Part shown: positions 8,818 through 18,460 of the stretch, in pieces
How the letters are laid out: each line of letters begins with the position of its first letter
How positions within the stretch are numbered: the stretch's first letter is position 1
Assembly: GCA_949297765.1 (NCBI GenBank)
Contig: CASFTV010000036.1
Span: 1-37,572, forward strand
Reading direction: 5' to 3'
DNA length: 37,572 bases
Origin: an uncultured bacterium
GTDB taxonomy: Bacteria; Verrucomicrobiota; Lentisphaeria; Victivallales; UBA1829
Notes under the pieces: model-generated
Told to the model about the DNA's origin: nothing
The model's database searches: none
The model's input: only the letters and a program-made list of their open reading frames with translations
Made by a program: the position numbers and the translations under genes

Positions 8818-9924
8818 ATGCTGAAAGGACATAAAACCGTCATGCTGGCTCTGGGATGGCGAGTCGAAACGCTGGTGCGGGGAATCGCCGATTACGCCAG
8901 GGAGCACCGATGGCACCTCGTGTTCCAGAACGGAGGAGATTTCGAACGCGATCTCAGAAACTGGCGCGGAGACGGTCTGATCTGTGCACTCCCGGAAGAG
9001 ATACTCTCCTGCCGATCCTGGGAAAACACGGCGGTCGTCTCCCTGATCACCCTGCGGAACTTCCCGTTTTCCTACCGCATGATCCGGGAAGACGATTATG
9101 CCGTCGGCCGGATCGCCGCGGAATATTTTCTGAAACGCGGATACCGGAATTACGCGGCCTACTCCGTCTCCCGCCGCTGCGACGGCTTCCGGGAAACGCT
9201 CGAAAAGCACGGCTGCTCCTGCATCACCTCCGGAACCATGTTCAACCGCGATCAGGAAGAACTTTCCCGCTGGCTGAAATCCCTGCCGACCCCCTGCGCG
9301 CTGTTCTGCGAAAACGACTGGGATGCCGCCGATGCGGTCAATGCGGCGATCTGGAACGGTCTCCGGATTCCCTCATCGCTGGCCATTCTCGGAGGAGGCA
9401 ACAACGCACTGGTATGCAATGCTCCGGCAATCCCGATTTCCAGCGTGGATTTCCGTTACTACGAACTCGGACAGCGGGTTGCTGAGGAAATGGACCGTAT
9501 TCTGGACGGAGAAAAAATCAATCCGGAGCCGCTCTACTTTCCCCCCTCCCCGCTGGTGGTGGAACGCAGAAGCACGGATTTCTTCGCGGTCTCCAATCCG
9601 AAACTCGGGCAAATTCTTGAATTGCTGCGCAGAAACGCCGAACGAAAGATTTCTCTTCATGAGGTGGCAAAGCGCTTTGCTCTTTCGGATTCAGCGCTCT
9701 ACAAGCTGTGTGTGCGGAATCTGGGAATTTCGCCGAAAGAGTTTCTTCTGGAACAGCGTCTTTCCCGGGTCCGGGAGCTGCTGCTGTCCACCCGCCAGAC
9801 CATGGAGGAGATCGCGGAAAACTGCGGATTCCCGACTCCGGGAGCCATGTTCTCCGCCTTCCGGAAGACCTTTCACATGTCTCCCGGCGAATGGCGCAGA
9901 AAAAATCAACCGGAACTTCCATAA
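8818..9924 (+). CDS. XylR-type transcriptional regulator (LacI-like sensor plus AraC HTH)
   Basis: 368 residues, probably a cytoplasmic sugar-responsive activator. Residues about 5-255 form a LacI/periplasmic-binding-like sensor (DDYAVGRIAAEYFLKRGYRN is typical). About 261-368 is an AraC/XylS domain with two helix-turn-helix units: SLHEVAKRFALSDSALYKL near 280 and EEIAENCGFPTPGAMFSAF near 330. The family mostly activates sugar genes on ligand binding. The start at ATG 8818 is chosen because GGAGG sits 9 bases before it and the promoter lies just upstream; an in-frame upstream start at 8617 would run through the promoter. The GH106 gene follows after 23 bases, so its substrate is the likely inducer (inference). 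Confidence 0.88.
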   Translation: MLKGHKTVMLALGWRVETLVRGIADYAREHRWHLVFQNGGDFERDLRNWRGDGLICALPEEILSCRSWENTAVVSLITLRNFPFSYRMIREDDYAVGRIAAEYFLKRGYRNYAAYSVSRRCDGFRETLEKHGCSCITSGTMFNRDQEELSRWLKSLPTPCALFCENDWDAADAVNAAIWNGLRIPSSLAILGGGNNALVCNAPAIPISSVDFRYYELGQRVAEEMDRILDGEKINPEPLYFPPSPLVVERRSTDFFAVSNPKLGQILELLRRNAERKISLHEVAKRFALSDSALYKLCVRNLGISPKEFLLEQRLSRVRELLLSTRQTMEEIAENCGFPTPGAMFSAFRKTFHMSPGEWRRKNQPELP

Positions 9925-9947
9925 AAACAGAGAGGTTTTTTCCGATC

Positions 9948-12900
9948 ATGATCCAGCAGATTCTGAACCATTTGAACCATCCTCCGATGGAATTCCGCGG
10001 CGTGCCGTTCTGGTCGTGGAACGGAAAACTGGAGGAGACGGAACTGCGGAGACAGATCCGCGTCATGAAGGAGATGGGGTTCGGCGGATTCTTTATGCAT
10101 TCCCGTCTCGGACTGGCGACGGAATATCTGGGCGAAGAGTGGTTCCGCCTGGTCAACGCCTGCATTGACGAAGCGGAAAAGCTCGGCATGTCCGCATGGC
10201 TCTACGACGAGGACCGCTACTCCTCCGGTTCCGCGGGCGGAGAGGTCGGCCGGGAAAAACAGTTCCGTTACCGGACTCTGCAATGCGAAGTTCTGAAAAC
10301 GCCGGTGTTCCGGGAGGAGGACATCGCATGGTTCGCCGGAATCGTCGATGGACACAACCTCTTCTCTCAAAGGAGGTTGCATCATGGAGAGACCCTGCGG
10401 GACGGGGAGATGTTCCTCCGTTTCTTCCTGGAATATGCACCCCTCCGCGACTGGGACAACAACAGTTACGCGCCCGACCTGATGAATCCGGACGCGATGC
10501 GGAAATTTCTCTGTCTGACCCACGAACGCTATGCGGAGCACTGTGGGGCAAAGTTCGGAAAGAGCGTTCCCGGAATCTTTTCCGACGAGCCCCACTGTTC
10601 CAACTGGACCGAAGGAATGGAGGAAAAATTCTTCCGGCGGTACGGAGAAGATCTGACGGAGCGTTTGCCGGAACTGTTTTTTCTGGTTGACGGGAAAGAG
10701 TGTTCCGATCTCCGGTGGAAGTTGAACAATCTGCGGACGGAACTGCTCTGCGGGGCGTTTGCCGGACAGATTTCGCAATGGTGTCATGCGCACGGACTTG
10801 CGTTCACAGGACATGTTTTCGGAGAGGATTCCGTTCTGTCCCAGACGGAGAAGGTCGGATCGGCAATGCGGTTTGTGGAATGGATGGATCTTCCGGGCGT
10901 GGATCTGCTCGGGGAACGGTGGATGAGTTTTGACGCGATTCTCCAGACCGCCTCCGTTGCACATCAGAAGGGAAGTGGAAAAACGATCTGCGAAACGTTC
11001 GCCGGATGCGGATGGGATTTCCCGCTGGCCTCGCAGAAGGCGGTGGCGGACTGGCAGGCGGCGCTCGGCATCACGATCTTCTGCCAGCATCTTGCGTTCT
11101 ACACGATGGAGGGATGGGCAAAACGGGATTATCCGCCGAGTTTTCTGGATCAGTCGCCGTGGCACTCCGTCAGCCGTCCGATGCAGGACTATTTCGCTCG
11201 ACTGGGCGCTCTGCTGGCGGAGGGAGAGCCGGTACGGCGGATTCTGGTTGTGCATCCGCTGGAGTCCACCTGGTTCTGGAAGCCGCTGAACTGTTATTCG
11301 CCGGACGAGGAGAGAGCGGAAATTTGCCGTCTGCCGCGTTTGCGCAATGCCCTGCTCTCGGCGAAGCTCGCATTCGATTACGGCGATGAGGAGATGATCG
11401 CGCGCCTCGCATCCGTGGAGGGGAAAAGGGTCCGTCTCGGGAAGGCGTTCTATTCTCTGATGATCCTGCCGGAGATGCGGACCATCCGTTCCTCGACACT
11501 TCGTCTGGCGGAAGAGTTTGCAAAGTCCGGCGGGACAGTGCTGTTTCTCGGTCCGGTTCCGGAATATGTCGATGCGATCCGTTCGGACCGGGCGGAAAAA
11601 GGATATGCGGCGTTCCGGAAAACAAATCTGCAAACCGTTGCAGTGGAAGCAGATGAAGTACGAAGCATCGCTGTCCGAACCGTGGATGGAAAGTCCGCGG
11701 AATCCATTCTCTGTTCTGAGGTGCGCGGAGAGGAGCATGCGCAACTGTTTCTCTGCAACATCGGAATGGAGCTGCCGGATCATGTGGAGATGTCGGCGCC
11801 GCTGGCGATTGACCGGACTCTTGTCCCGGGAATTCTTGAAATGGAATGGGAGATTCCGGAAACGTGGCAGATCGCGGAAATTGATCTTTTCCGCGGAACG
11901 GTCTGTCCGCTGGAATCGGAATGGAGAGCTGGACGCCGCGTCTGGCGTTCGGAATTCGGCAAGCTGCAGACTCGCATGTTCCTTGCTTCCAAGGAGTTTT
12001 GCAAGATGAGTCCCCGTCCTCCGGAGATCCCCCGGATTGGACGGCGGATTCCGTTGAACGCTTCTCCATGGAAAATCCGTCCGGATGAACCGAATGTTCT
12101 CGTTCTTGATTTCCCGGAGATTTCGATCAACGGGTCCGCGTTCCGGGAGGAATATGTTCTGGATGCGGACTCGCGGATTCGGGATGCGATCGGAGTTCCG
12201 CGCCGTTCCAGCACAATGGTCCAGCCGTGGATGCAGGAAAAAACCATAGACAGCGCAAAAACAGCGGAAGTCGTTCTGCGTTATCCATTTGAATGTTTCT
12301 TTATTCCGTCCTCCCTGCATCTTGCCGTGGAACATCCGGAATATTACAGGATCGCTCTGAACGGAAAACAGATTTCCTCCCTCTCCGATGCCGGATCATG
12401 GTGCGACGCATCGCTCCGGAAACTTCCGCTTCCGCCGGAGGTTCTCCGCGAAAAAAACATTCTGGAACTGCGCTGCACCTATCACGGAAGAATGTGCGGA
12501 CTGGAAGCGCTCTTTCTTCTCGGCGATTTCGGAGTGACGAACAATGTCCTGACCGCTCCGGTCCGAAAACTGCATCCCGGCGACTGGTGCGCGCAGGGGT
12601 TCCCGAATTATTCCGGGAATATGATCTATGAACTGGAATTCGACTGGAACGAAAAATCGGACAACCCGGTATTTCTGGAAATTCCATGCTGGCGCGGAAC
12701 CGCGCTAGGCGTTGCGGTGAACGGCGCAGAACGCCGCCCGATTCTCCATCCCCCGGACCGGATTGAAATTCAGGACTTCCTGAGACCGGGAATCAACCGG
12801 ATTGAACTGACGGTCTTCGGGCATCGGCGCAACTCGCATGGACCGTTTTACACCATGCCGACTCACTGCAACATGGCAAGTCCGCCGCTGTTTGCTCTGC

Positions 12901-12971
12901 TCTCGTTCCACCGGAGGCTTCTGGTCCCATGCGGACTGCTGGAATCTCCGGTGCTGTATCAAAACCAATAA
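9948..12971 (+). CDS. GH106-like glycoside hydrolase (alpha-L-rhamnosidase type)
   Basis: 1007 residues without signal peptide, so probably cytoplasmic. The N-terminus has the family signature: PFWSWNG near 20, GFGGFFMHSRLGLATEYLG around 45-64, and an LYDEDR-x-SSGSAGG segment near 85-95. FSDEP (D213-E214) and the ICETFAG/GW segment near 349 lie where acidic residues of the TIM-barrel catalytic site are expected. The C-terminal part, about 720-1000, is beta-rich and ends in a galactose-binding-like jelly roll (NPVFLEIP, INRIELTVFG). GH106 members known to me cleave alpha-L-rhamnosides; substrate here is inferred. It follows the AraC-type regulator by 23 bases and precedes a prepilin gene by 14, all one operon. 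GAGAGG lies 12 bases before the chosen ATG. Confidence 0.8.
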   Translation: MIQQILNHLNHPPMEFRGVPFWSWNGKLEETELRRQIRVMKEMGFGGFFMHSRLGLATEYLGEEWFRLVNACIDEAEKLGMSAWLYDEDRYSSGSAGGEVGREKQFRYRTLQCEVLKTPVFREEDIAWFAGIVDGHNLFSQRRLHHGETLRDGEMFLRFFLEYAPLRDWDNNSYAPDLMNPDAMRKFLCLTHERYAEHCGAKFGKSVPGIFSDEPHCSNWTEGMEEKFFRRYGEDLTERLPELFFLVDGKECSDLRWKLNNLRTELLCGAFAGQISQWCHAHGLAFTGHVFGEDSVLSQTEKVGSAMRFVEWMDLPGVDLLGERWMSFDAILQTASVAHQKGSGKTICETFAGCGWDFPLASQKAVADWQAALGITIFCQHLAFYTMEGWAKRDYPPSFLDQSPWHSVSRPMQDYFARLGALLAEGEPVRRILVVHPLESTWFWKPLNCYSPDEERAEICRLPRLRNALLSAKLAFDYGDEEMIARLASVEGKRVRLGKAFYSLMILPEMRTIRSSTLRLAEEFAKSGGTVLFLGPVPEYVDAIRSDRAEKGYAAFRKTNLQTVAVEADEVRSIAVRTVDGKSAESILCSEVRGEEHAQLFLCNIGMELPDHVEMSAPLAIDRTLVPGILEMEWEIPETWQIAEIDLFRGTVCPLESEWRAGRRVWRSEFGKLQTRMFLASKEFCKMSPRPPEIPRIGRRIPLNASPWKIRPDEPNVLVLDFPEISINGSAFREEYVLDADSRIRDAIGVPRRSSTMVQPWMQEKTIDSAKTAEVVLRYPFECFFIPSSLHLAVEHPEYYRIALNGKQISSLSDAGSWCDASLRKLPLPPEVLREKNILELRCTYHGRMCGLEALFLLGDFGVTNNVLTAPVRKLHPGDWCAQGFPNYSGNMIYELEFDWNEKSDNPVFLEIPCWRGTALGVAVNGAERRPILHPPDRIEIQDFLRPGINRIELTVFGHRRNSHGPFYTMPTHCNMASPPLFALLSFHRRLLVPCGLLESPVLYQNQ

Positions 12972-12985
12972 TCGGAGGAAAAGTG

Positions 12986-13741
12986 ATGAAACGAAGAGGA
13001 ATTCCATTTACGCTGATAGAGCTCCTTGTTGTAATTTCCATCCTTGCGATTCTTGCCGGTCTGCTTCTCCCGGCTTTGAACGGCGCAAGGGAAAAGGGAA
13101 AGACGATCTCGTGCTCCTCTCTGCTGAAAACCATTGCAACCGGAGCGATTCTCTATGCGGACTCTTGTGACGGATGGATCATGCAGTCCACAATGGAGAA
13201 TGAAGATGGTTTTTCCGGAACCCGCCGCCGCTGGTGTACCAATCTTCAGTTTCTGCAAAGTGCTGGAATTCAGTACAATACACTCCAGGGGTCCGTGCCG
13301 GCGGATAATTATCGGCATATGTGGAAACGTCAGTTTCTCTGTCCAAGCGCCGACCTGACCTGCATCGCCGCGGGAAGTCTCTACGGGACAGCAGAGCGAA
13401 GCTGGGGAATGCAGCGTCTCTGGCGCGATCTCCCGACCCAGCCAAGCAAGCAGACTTCTGTCCGGATCACTTCCGTTTCAAGACCTTCTGCAAAAGTTTT
13501 CTTCAATGAAATTACCGATGGAGGAGAATCGGTGAACGGGTCTCGCACTTTGCTGGCAAAGTATCTGGAATGGAAGGTGGAAAATTCTGTCGGCGGAACT
13601 CTTGCCTATCGTCACAACGGGGTTTTCAGCAATGTTGCGTTTTATGACGGTCATGTTCAGACCGGAAAAGAGGGGACTCTGATGGATCCGAATCCGTATA
13701 ACAACAACTTGGTCAATCGGATCTGGTATCTGGATTTATAA
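12986..13741 (+). CDS. Prepilin-like protein with H-x10-DG motif (first of three)
   Basis: 251 residues. After a short basic leader (MKRRGIP) comes the type IV pilin/type II secretion N-terminus [18 protein letters not shown], with Glu at +5 of the expected mature protein. The rest is a globular domain with several Cys and a C-terminal RHNG...FYDGHVQ segment in which His and Asp-Gly are ten residues apart, one more than the usual H-x9-DG. The residue before the cleavage Phe is Pro, not the usual Gly. A perfect GGAGG (12974-12978) precedes the ATG. It is the last gene of the AraC/GH106 operon. No other secretion genes are nearby, so it must use an apparatus encoded elsewhere. Function (minor pseudopilin, surface binding) is inference. 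Confidence 0.85.
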   Translation: MKRRGIPFTLIELLVVISILAILAGLLLPALNGAREKGKTISCSSLLKTIATGAILYADSCDGWIMQSTMENEDGFSGTRRRWCTNLQFLQSAGIQYNTLQGSVPADNYRHMWKRQFLCPSADLTCIAAGSLYGTAERSWGMQRLWRDLPTQPSKQTSVRITSVSRPSAKVFFNEITDGGESVNGSRTLLAKYLEWKVENSVGGTLAYRHNGVFSNVAFYDGHVQTGKEGTLMDPNPYNNNLVNRIWYLDL

Positions 13742-13791
13742 GTGCAGAGAATGGGATGATTGGGGGATTAATTGATTGATTGATTTTAATT

Positions 13792-13879
13792 TCGTGCTCC
13801 GCACGACCAGCGTCTCGCCGCTGGACCGCGACAAGGGCACCCTGCCCTTGACCCGGGAAAATGCAACAGCATTTTCCCG
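13792..13879. repeat. Cluster of four perfect back-to-back hairpins
   Basis: Four perfect inverted repeats in 88 bp: TCGTGC/GCACGA (13792-13806, loop TCC), CCAGCG/CGCTGG (13807-13824, loop 6), CAAGGGCA/TGCCCTTG (13832-13850, loop CCC) and CGGGAAAATGC/GCATTTTCCCG (13854-13879, loop AACA). Preceded by a TGAT tetranucleotide run at 13771-13784. It lies between the prepilin gene and the GH2-like gene. There is no T-run, so it is not a classic terminator. It resembles repetitive intergenic palindrome elements or a structured RNA leader. Confidence 0.75.
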
Positions 13880-13921
13880 TCCGGATTGTTGAAAATGGCC
13901 AAAAAGAAAGGAGATTGGGGA

Positions 13922-16900
13922 GTGGATAGGAAGAAAGTGGGGTGGCTGCTGCTTTGTGTGGCCGGGGTTCTGTCGTTCGCGGCGGAGAAGAAGCTGGAGA
14001 AGTTTGAGCCGGATCTTACAACGTCGGATATTTATCTCCCGCATCTGAAGCGTATTCCGCTCGGCGGGTGGTGGAAGCTGAAGCGTCTTGACACCGGAAG
14101 GAAGAATGATCCGGAGGATGAAGGTTTCAGGCGGAAGGTTTTCAAGCCGGAGTATTCCGATGTCTCCTGGGAACGGGATCTGGTTCCGAACAATCTGAAT
14201 ACGCCTTTTCTCAAGGAGAAACTGACGCACAGGGATCGTTCCCATGGCGGAGTGGTCTGGTATCGGAAGAGCTTTTCTTTGCCGGAGTACGGGAAAAAGG
14301 AACGGGTTGTGCTGTATCTGGAGGATGTGGTCGGAGCGTTTCGGGTGTATCTGAACGGGAAGGTTGTTCTGGAGGCTCCGGAGCGTCATCCGCTGAAGTA
14401 TGGAGCGTATCGCGGACCCGGGCTTCCGTTCGAAGTCGATGTGACAGAGCAGGCGAAAACCGGAGATAATGTGTTGGCGATTCGTCTGTTTCACAGCGGC
14501 AATCCGGTCTATCCGTGGGGCGGCGCGGTGCATGGGATCATGGGAAGGGTGTATCTGGACGTCAAGCCTGCCGCGTGGACCGACCGGATTCTTGTCACCA
14601 CGCTGCCCGATCTCAGGACCCTTGAAGTGGACTGTCTGCTTTCCGGATCGCGGAATCCGGCGGACTTGCGAGTCTGGAAAGGCGAAATTTTTGAATGGAA
14701 ATCAGGGAAAGCATGTGCGGAAATTGCGTTCGGGTCTCCGTATGACCGGGAGGGGATGCGCTTCGTTTCCGGAAAAACGACTCTGCATTCGCCGCGTCTC
14801 TGGTTCACGGAAGATCCGTTTCTTTACGGAGTGCGGATTCGGAACGCGGAAGGGGAAACGGTGGGAGTTCAGAGGTTCGGAGTGCGGACATTCGGCGTGA
14901 AAAATGGAAATTTCGTGTTGAATGGAGTTCCGGTGTTTCTCCGCGGACGCTGTTTCAATCAGACGCTTCTGAATCCCTCCAGACACGGATATGTCTACGC
15001 CCTTGCGATGAACGTCAACGGCTATGGACGAAAGTTCTTTGAAACGTTCCGGAATCTCAATCACAACTACCTGAGGCTGAACTCCTTTGCGCTGGGAAGA
15101 ACCATGTACGAGCATCTGGATGAACTGGGGATTCTTGTCAGCGACGAACTGTATTACAAGTCCATCCGTCTGGAACACTCCCGGAGAATCGACGAGATTG
15201 CGAAGCACTCCTACCGGAATGTCTGCGATGCGAAGGGCAATCTGCTTCCTGAATTCCGGACCTATCTGCGGGATCGGCTGTTTCTGACCTGGTCGCATCC
15301 GTCGCTCTGTCTGCACAGTTTCGGCAATGAGATCCGTGATTTCGGCTATGTCTCCAGCATGATGAACAACATCTATGATTTCTTCCGGAAATGGGAAAAG
15401 CAGAATCTGCCGCGGACCCCCTCCTCCGGACGCGTCTATCAGGAAGCCACCAATCTGGCCCGGATCCGCGGAGAGAAGTTCGATTATATCGACACTCATG
15501 CCTATGCGGGAACCGGGAATGAGTATCCCCTTCCCTATGTCGGCGTGATGTACCGTCACTTCATCCGGACCGCGGAAAATCTCTTCGGCAAAGACCGCTT
15601 TCCGATTGTCAACGGCGAGTGTGTCTACGATGGAAACCGTTACTGGAAAAGCTGGTACGACGGAATCTGGAACCGTTATGACGACCCGGAGCCGGACTGG
15701 AATAAATATCTGGCCTGTGTCAATGAGATGAAACAGAAAGATCCCGAACCCGCCAATCTCTCCCTCTACTGGATCCGCAACTGGGGTGCGAAGAACTACA
15801 AGTTCCGCCGTTCGGAGGGATTTGGTCTTTATACCGAGCGTGTTCTGGAATACGCCCGCGCGCTCTGGCCGAAACTGGACGGGTATGCCGCGCTTGCGGA
15901 TCCTTACATCACTCTGCCGGAAACGCTCGGCGATTTCTCGGACATCCGGATTGAATACCGGAAGGCGGCGGAAGGACTCCGGAAGATCTGTGCGCCGATG
16001 GTCGGCGGTCTCGAAACAGTTGCGCCGAACCAGTTCTCCGGGACGGATCTGCGCACAAACGCATGGGTGGTCAACAACCATGAATCGCCCCGGTCGAAGG
16101 TCCGGATGGAACTCCTGCTTGTCCGGGACGGGAAAACGGTTCGCCGGAAGGAGCTTTCCTTTGGAGAGATGAAGATCGGCGAAAAGAAAACGCTTCCTCT
16201 TTCGATGGATCTTCCTGCGGAGGAAGGATCCTTCCGTCTGACCTGGCGGGTTCTCTCCAGCGCGGGGGTGGAGAACGAACGCTCCGCGGAATTGAAACTG
16301 CGGAACGGGAAACATCTCTTTGCTCCGATCGAAACAAAGAAGAAAATTGCGCTGTTCGATGCATCCGGCGTATTCGGGAGTCTGAAACCCTACAGCACGC
16401 AGAAGATTCTGAAACAGCTCGGAATCCGCGCGGAGACGATCGAAGACTTCCGCGATCTTTCCCGGTACGATCTTCTGATTCTCGGGAACAACTCCGTCTC
16501 CGCAAGCGCCGTGCAGACGCAGGGGGACGCGATCCGGAAGTATGTGGAGGACGGCGGACGGCTCCTTGTGTTCGATCAGGAGTTCAGCGGACGGATGCCG
16601 TTCCTTTCCGAGCTCGAATATGCGATTGCGGGACCGGGACAGTTTTCGGAAGTGCTCCGCTTCCGTCACCCCGCCGTGAAGGGGATGGATCAGCACGACT
16701 TCTTTCTCTGGAACTCGAAGGATCAGTGTCTTTACCGCACTTATATTCTTCCGGTCTCCCGGGCGGCGGTCGCCGCGGGGGGAAACACGGCGGGATGGGG
16801 AGTCAGTCAGTTTGGAATGGTTCTGGCGCATTTGAAGCTCGGAAAGGGGGATGTGCTGTTTTCGCAGGCGGAAGTGACGGAGAATTTCCGGAAGGATCCG

Positions 16901-17605
16901 GCTGCGGCGCGTCTCTGCCGGAATCTGCTGGAGACAATGCTGGAGGATGCGACACGGAAAAATGCGTCGGAATTTCAAGGATTTCCACCGCTCCGGGTCC
17001 GGAAAATCGCGGATTCCGATGCCCGTCCGGTCTCTCTTGCGGAAAGCGCGAACATGGGATTTGCCGATCCGGTCGCAGGAGATGGAAAAGGAGGATGGAG
17101 CGATCAGGGGCCGGAGAACGATCTGCATCCGTTCCCGGTCGGAAGCCAGCGCTTTGCGGGGACGCTCTTCCGGATCGTCGATCCCGCGGGAAACAGCGGA
17201 CGTTCCTGTGTGGTGGTCGCAAAAAATCCGGATCTGAAATTCAAAGAGAAGAGTCGGCCGATCCGGCTCGGCTTCAAGGCGTCGCGTCTGATGTTTCTGC
17301 ACACGGCGGCGTGGGACGACAAAAATCCGGTCGGAGCCTATCGTGTTGAATACGAATCCGGAAACGTTCTTGAGATTCCTCTGGCGTTCGGGGAAAATAT
17401 CGGAGGATGGTGGAATCCCTCCTCGCAGAAGCTCGCGTCGGCCGACTGCGGATGGACCGTTCACGACGGGAAACGTCTGATCGGTGCATTTCTCTTCGAC
17501 TGGAAAAATCCGCATCCGCAGGATCCGATCCGTTCTGTGACGCTGTGCTCCTACGGGAAAACGGTCATCGGACTGCTCGGACTGACGGCCGAACAGATTC
17601 GATGA
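13922..17605 (+). CDS. Secreted GH2-like glycosidase with amidotransferase-like domain
   Basis: 1227 residues. GTG 13922 is chosen as start: AAAGGAG (13907-13913) is 8 bases upstream and the result is a clean signal peptide (MDRKK, hydrophobic core VGWLLLCVAGVLSF, cleavage near residue 20). An ATG at 13895 would place the ribosome site inside the gene and spoil the signal. Residues about 110-200 form the GH2 sugar-binding jelly roll, 200-310 the sandwich domain and 310-640 the TIM barrel. N469-E470 in HSFGNEI is the expected acid/base and E566 in VNGECVYDG the expected nucleophile. About 807-890 resembles the class I amidotransferase/ThuA-like trimerisation fold (IALFDASG, YDLLILGNN, YVEDGGRLLVFDQ). 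Likely an exported beta-glycosidase; substrate unknown. The next gene, a secreted unknown, follows after 105 bases. Confidence 0.82.
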   Translation: MDRKKVGWLLLCVAGVLSFAAEKKLEKFEPDLTTSDIYLPHLKRIPLGGWWKLKRLDTGRKNDPEDEGFRRKVFKPEYSDVSWERDLVPNNLNTPFLKEKLTHRDRSHGGVVWYRKSFSLPEYGKKERVVLYLEDVVGAFRVYLNGKVVLEAPERHPLKYGAYRGPGLPFEVDVTEQAKTGDNVLAIRLFHSGNPVYPWGGAVHGIMGRVYLDVKPAAWTDRILVTTLPDLRTLEVDCLLSGSRNPADLRVWKGEIFEWKSGKACAEIAFGSPYDREGMRFVSGKTTLHSPRLWFTEDPFLYGVRIRNAEGETVGVQRFGVRTFGVKNGNFVLNGVPVFLRGRCFNQTLLNPSRHGYVYALAMNVNGYGRKFFETFRNLNHNYLRLNSFALGRTMYEHLDELGILVSDELYYKSIRLEHSRRIDEIAKHSYRNVCDAKGNLLPEFRTYLRDRLFLTWSHPSLCLHSFGNEIRDFGYVSSMMNNIYDFFRKWEKQNLPRTPSSGRVYQEATNLARIRGEKFDYIDTHAYAGTGNEYPLPYVGVMYRHFIRTAENLFGKDRFPIVNGECVYDGNRYWKSWYDGIWNRYDDPEPDWNKYLACVNEMKQKDPEPANLSLYWIRNWGAKNYKFRRSEGFGLYTERVLEYARALWPKLDGYAALADPYITLPETLGDFSDIRIEYRKAAEGLRKICAPMVGGLETVAPNQFSGTDLRTNAWVVNNHESPRSKVRMELLLVRDGKTVRRKELSFGEMKIGEKKTLPLSMDLPAEEGSFRLTWRVLSSAGVENERSAELKLRNGKHLFAPIETKKKIALFDASGVFGSLKPYSTQKILKQLGIRAETIEDFRDLSRYDLLILGNNSVSASAVQTQGDAIRKYVEDGGRLLVFDQEFSGRMPFLSELEYAIAGPGQFSEVLRFRHPAVKGMDQHDFFLWNSKDQCLYRTYILPVSRAAVAAGGNTAGWGVSQFGMVLAHLKLGKGDVLFSQAEVTENFRKDPAAARLCRNLLETMLEDATRKNASEFQGFPPLRVRKIADSDARPVSLAESANMGFADPVAGDGKGGWSDQGPENDLHPFPVGSQRFAGTLFRIVDPAGNSGRSCVVVAKNPDLKFKEKSRPIRLGFKASRLMFLHTAAWDDKNPVGAYRVEYESGNVLEIPLAFGENIGGWWNPSSQKLASADCGWTVHDGKRLIGAFLFDWKNPHPQDPIRSVTLCSYGKTVIGLLGLTAEQIR

Positions 17606-17710
17606 ATCGGAAACGGAGAAAAAGGAACACGTCTGCATTCAGATTTCGTCCGGCGCCGCTTCTCTGACGGAACGGGCCGGATCCATTCAAAAAAGAAGGA
17701 GGTTTCAAGG

Positions 17711-18460
17711 ATGAAACAACTGATCGCTCTGATGACCGCCGCCGTTCTGGCACTTCCCCTGACCGGAACGGACTACACCAGCAAAGGATTCTGTGCAATG
17801 ATTTCCCGCAGCGGAATATTGAAGCGGGTCACATACGCGGGGAAAGAGATTCTCCGCGATTCACAGATTCACGGAAATTATCTTCTTCCGCCGGGAGAAG
17901 CGAAGTATGACACCCGTCTCTTCCAGGCGCTCGACGGGAAAGGCGTTGCCGACATTCTCCGGGAAGGAGACCGGATGACCGTGACCACCGACTCCATTTT
18001 AGGCAATGCGAAAATTGCTCAGGCGGCCCGGTATCAGACAACGGTGACTCTCACGCCGGACGAACTTGTGTTCCGCACGAAGATCACGCTTCTGACCGCT
18101 CTTCGGGGACACACATCACTGTTCAGCCGTCAGTTCAACATTCCGGCCGCACTGGTCGCGGGGCGCGGGGTCCGCTGGCTGGAGGAAAACGGGAAGGAGG
18201 AACTCCGCACCGTTCCGCAGGAATATCAGAAAAACTTCCGGATCCGGGGACGGGAGGCGATCTTTTCCCTGCCCGGATATCTTCTGACGATCACCGCATC
18301 GGAGAACTGCACGATCGGCTTCTGGGATTCGCGTCAGTGGAACGCCCCTCTGCTTTCGTTCTCCATCGCCGCCAAAGAACGGTGGAGCGCGGAACCGGTG
18401 CTCTTTCCGGAGGGCAGGAACTGGGAGTGGGAGTTCCGGATCCGCATGACAAAAGACTGA
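17711..18460 (+). CDS. Secreted protein of unknown function
   Basis: 249 residues, not recognised. A signal peptide (MKQLIALMTAAVLALPLTG) ends near residue 19; there is no lipobox. The rest looks like an all-beta protein with alternating strands (TVTLTPDELVFRTKITLL, LLTITASENCTIGFWD), as in many carbohydrate-associated sandwich domains. AGGAGG lies 7-8 bases before the ATG. It follows the GH2-like gene on the same strand and is probably its partner, possibly a sugar-binding or aldose-epimerase-like fold without a visible catalytic motif. Confidence 0.7.
   Translation: MKQLIALMTAAVLALPLTGTDYTSKGFCAMISRSGILKRVTYAGKEILRDSQIHGNYLLPPGEAKYDTRLFQALDGKGVADILREGDRMTVTTDSILGNAKIAQAARYQTTVTLTPDELVFRTKITLLTALRGHTSLFSRQFNIPAALVAGRGVRWLEENGKEELRTVPQEYQKNFRIRGREAIFSLPGYLLTITASENCTIGFWDSRQWNAPLLSFSIAAKERWSAEPVLFPEGRNWEWEFRIRMTKD

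Noticed and set aside
9906-12335. 809-residue minus-strand open frame
   Set aside because: Shadow of the GH106-like gene, Arg/His-rich without domains.
13895-13921. Earlier ATG for the GH2-like gene
   Set aside because: It would place AAAGGAG inside the gene and push the signal peptide inwards; GTG 13922 fits both.
14702-17638. 978-residue minus-strand open frame
   Set aside because: Antisense shadow of the GH2-like gene; no motifs, and the plus frame has signal peptide and catalytic residues.
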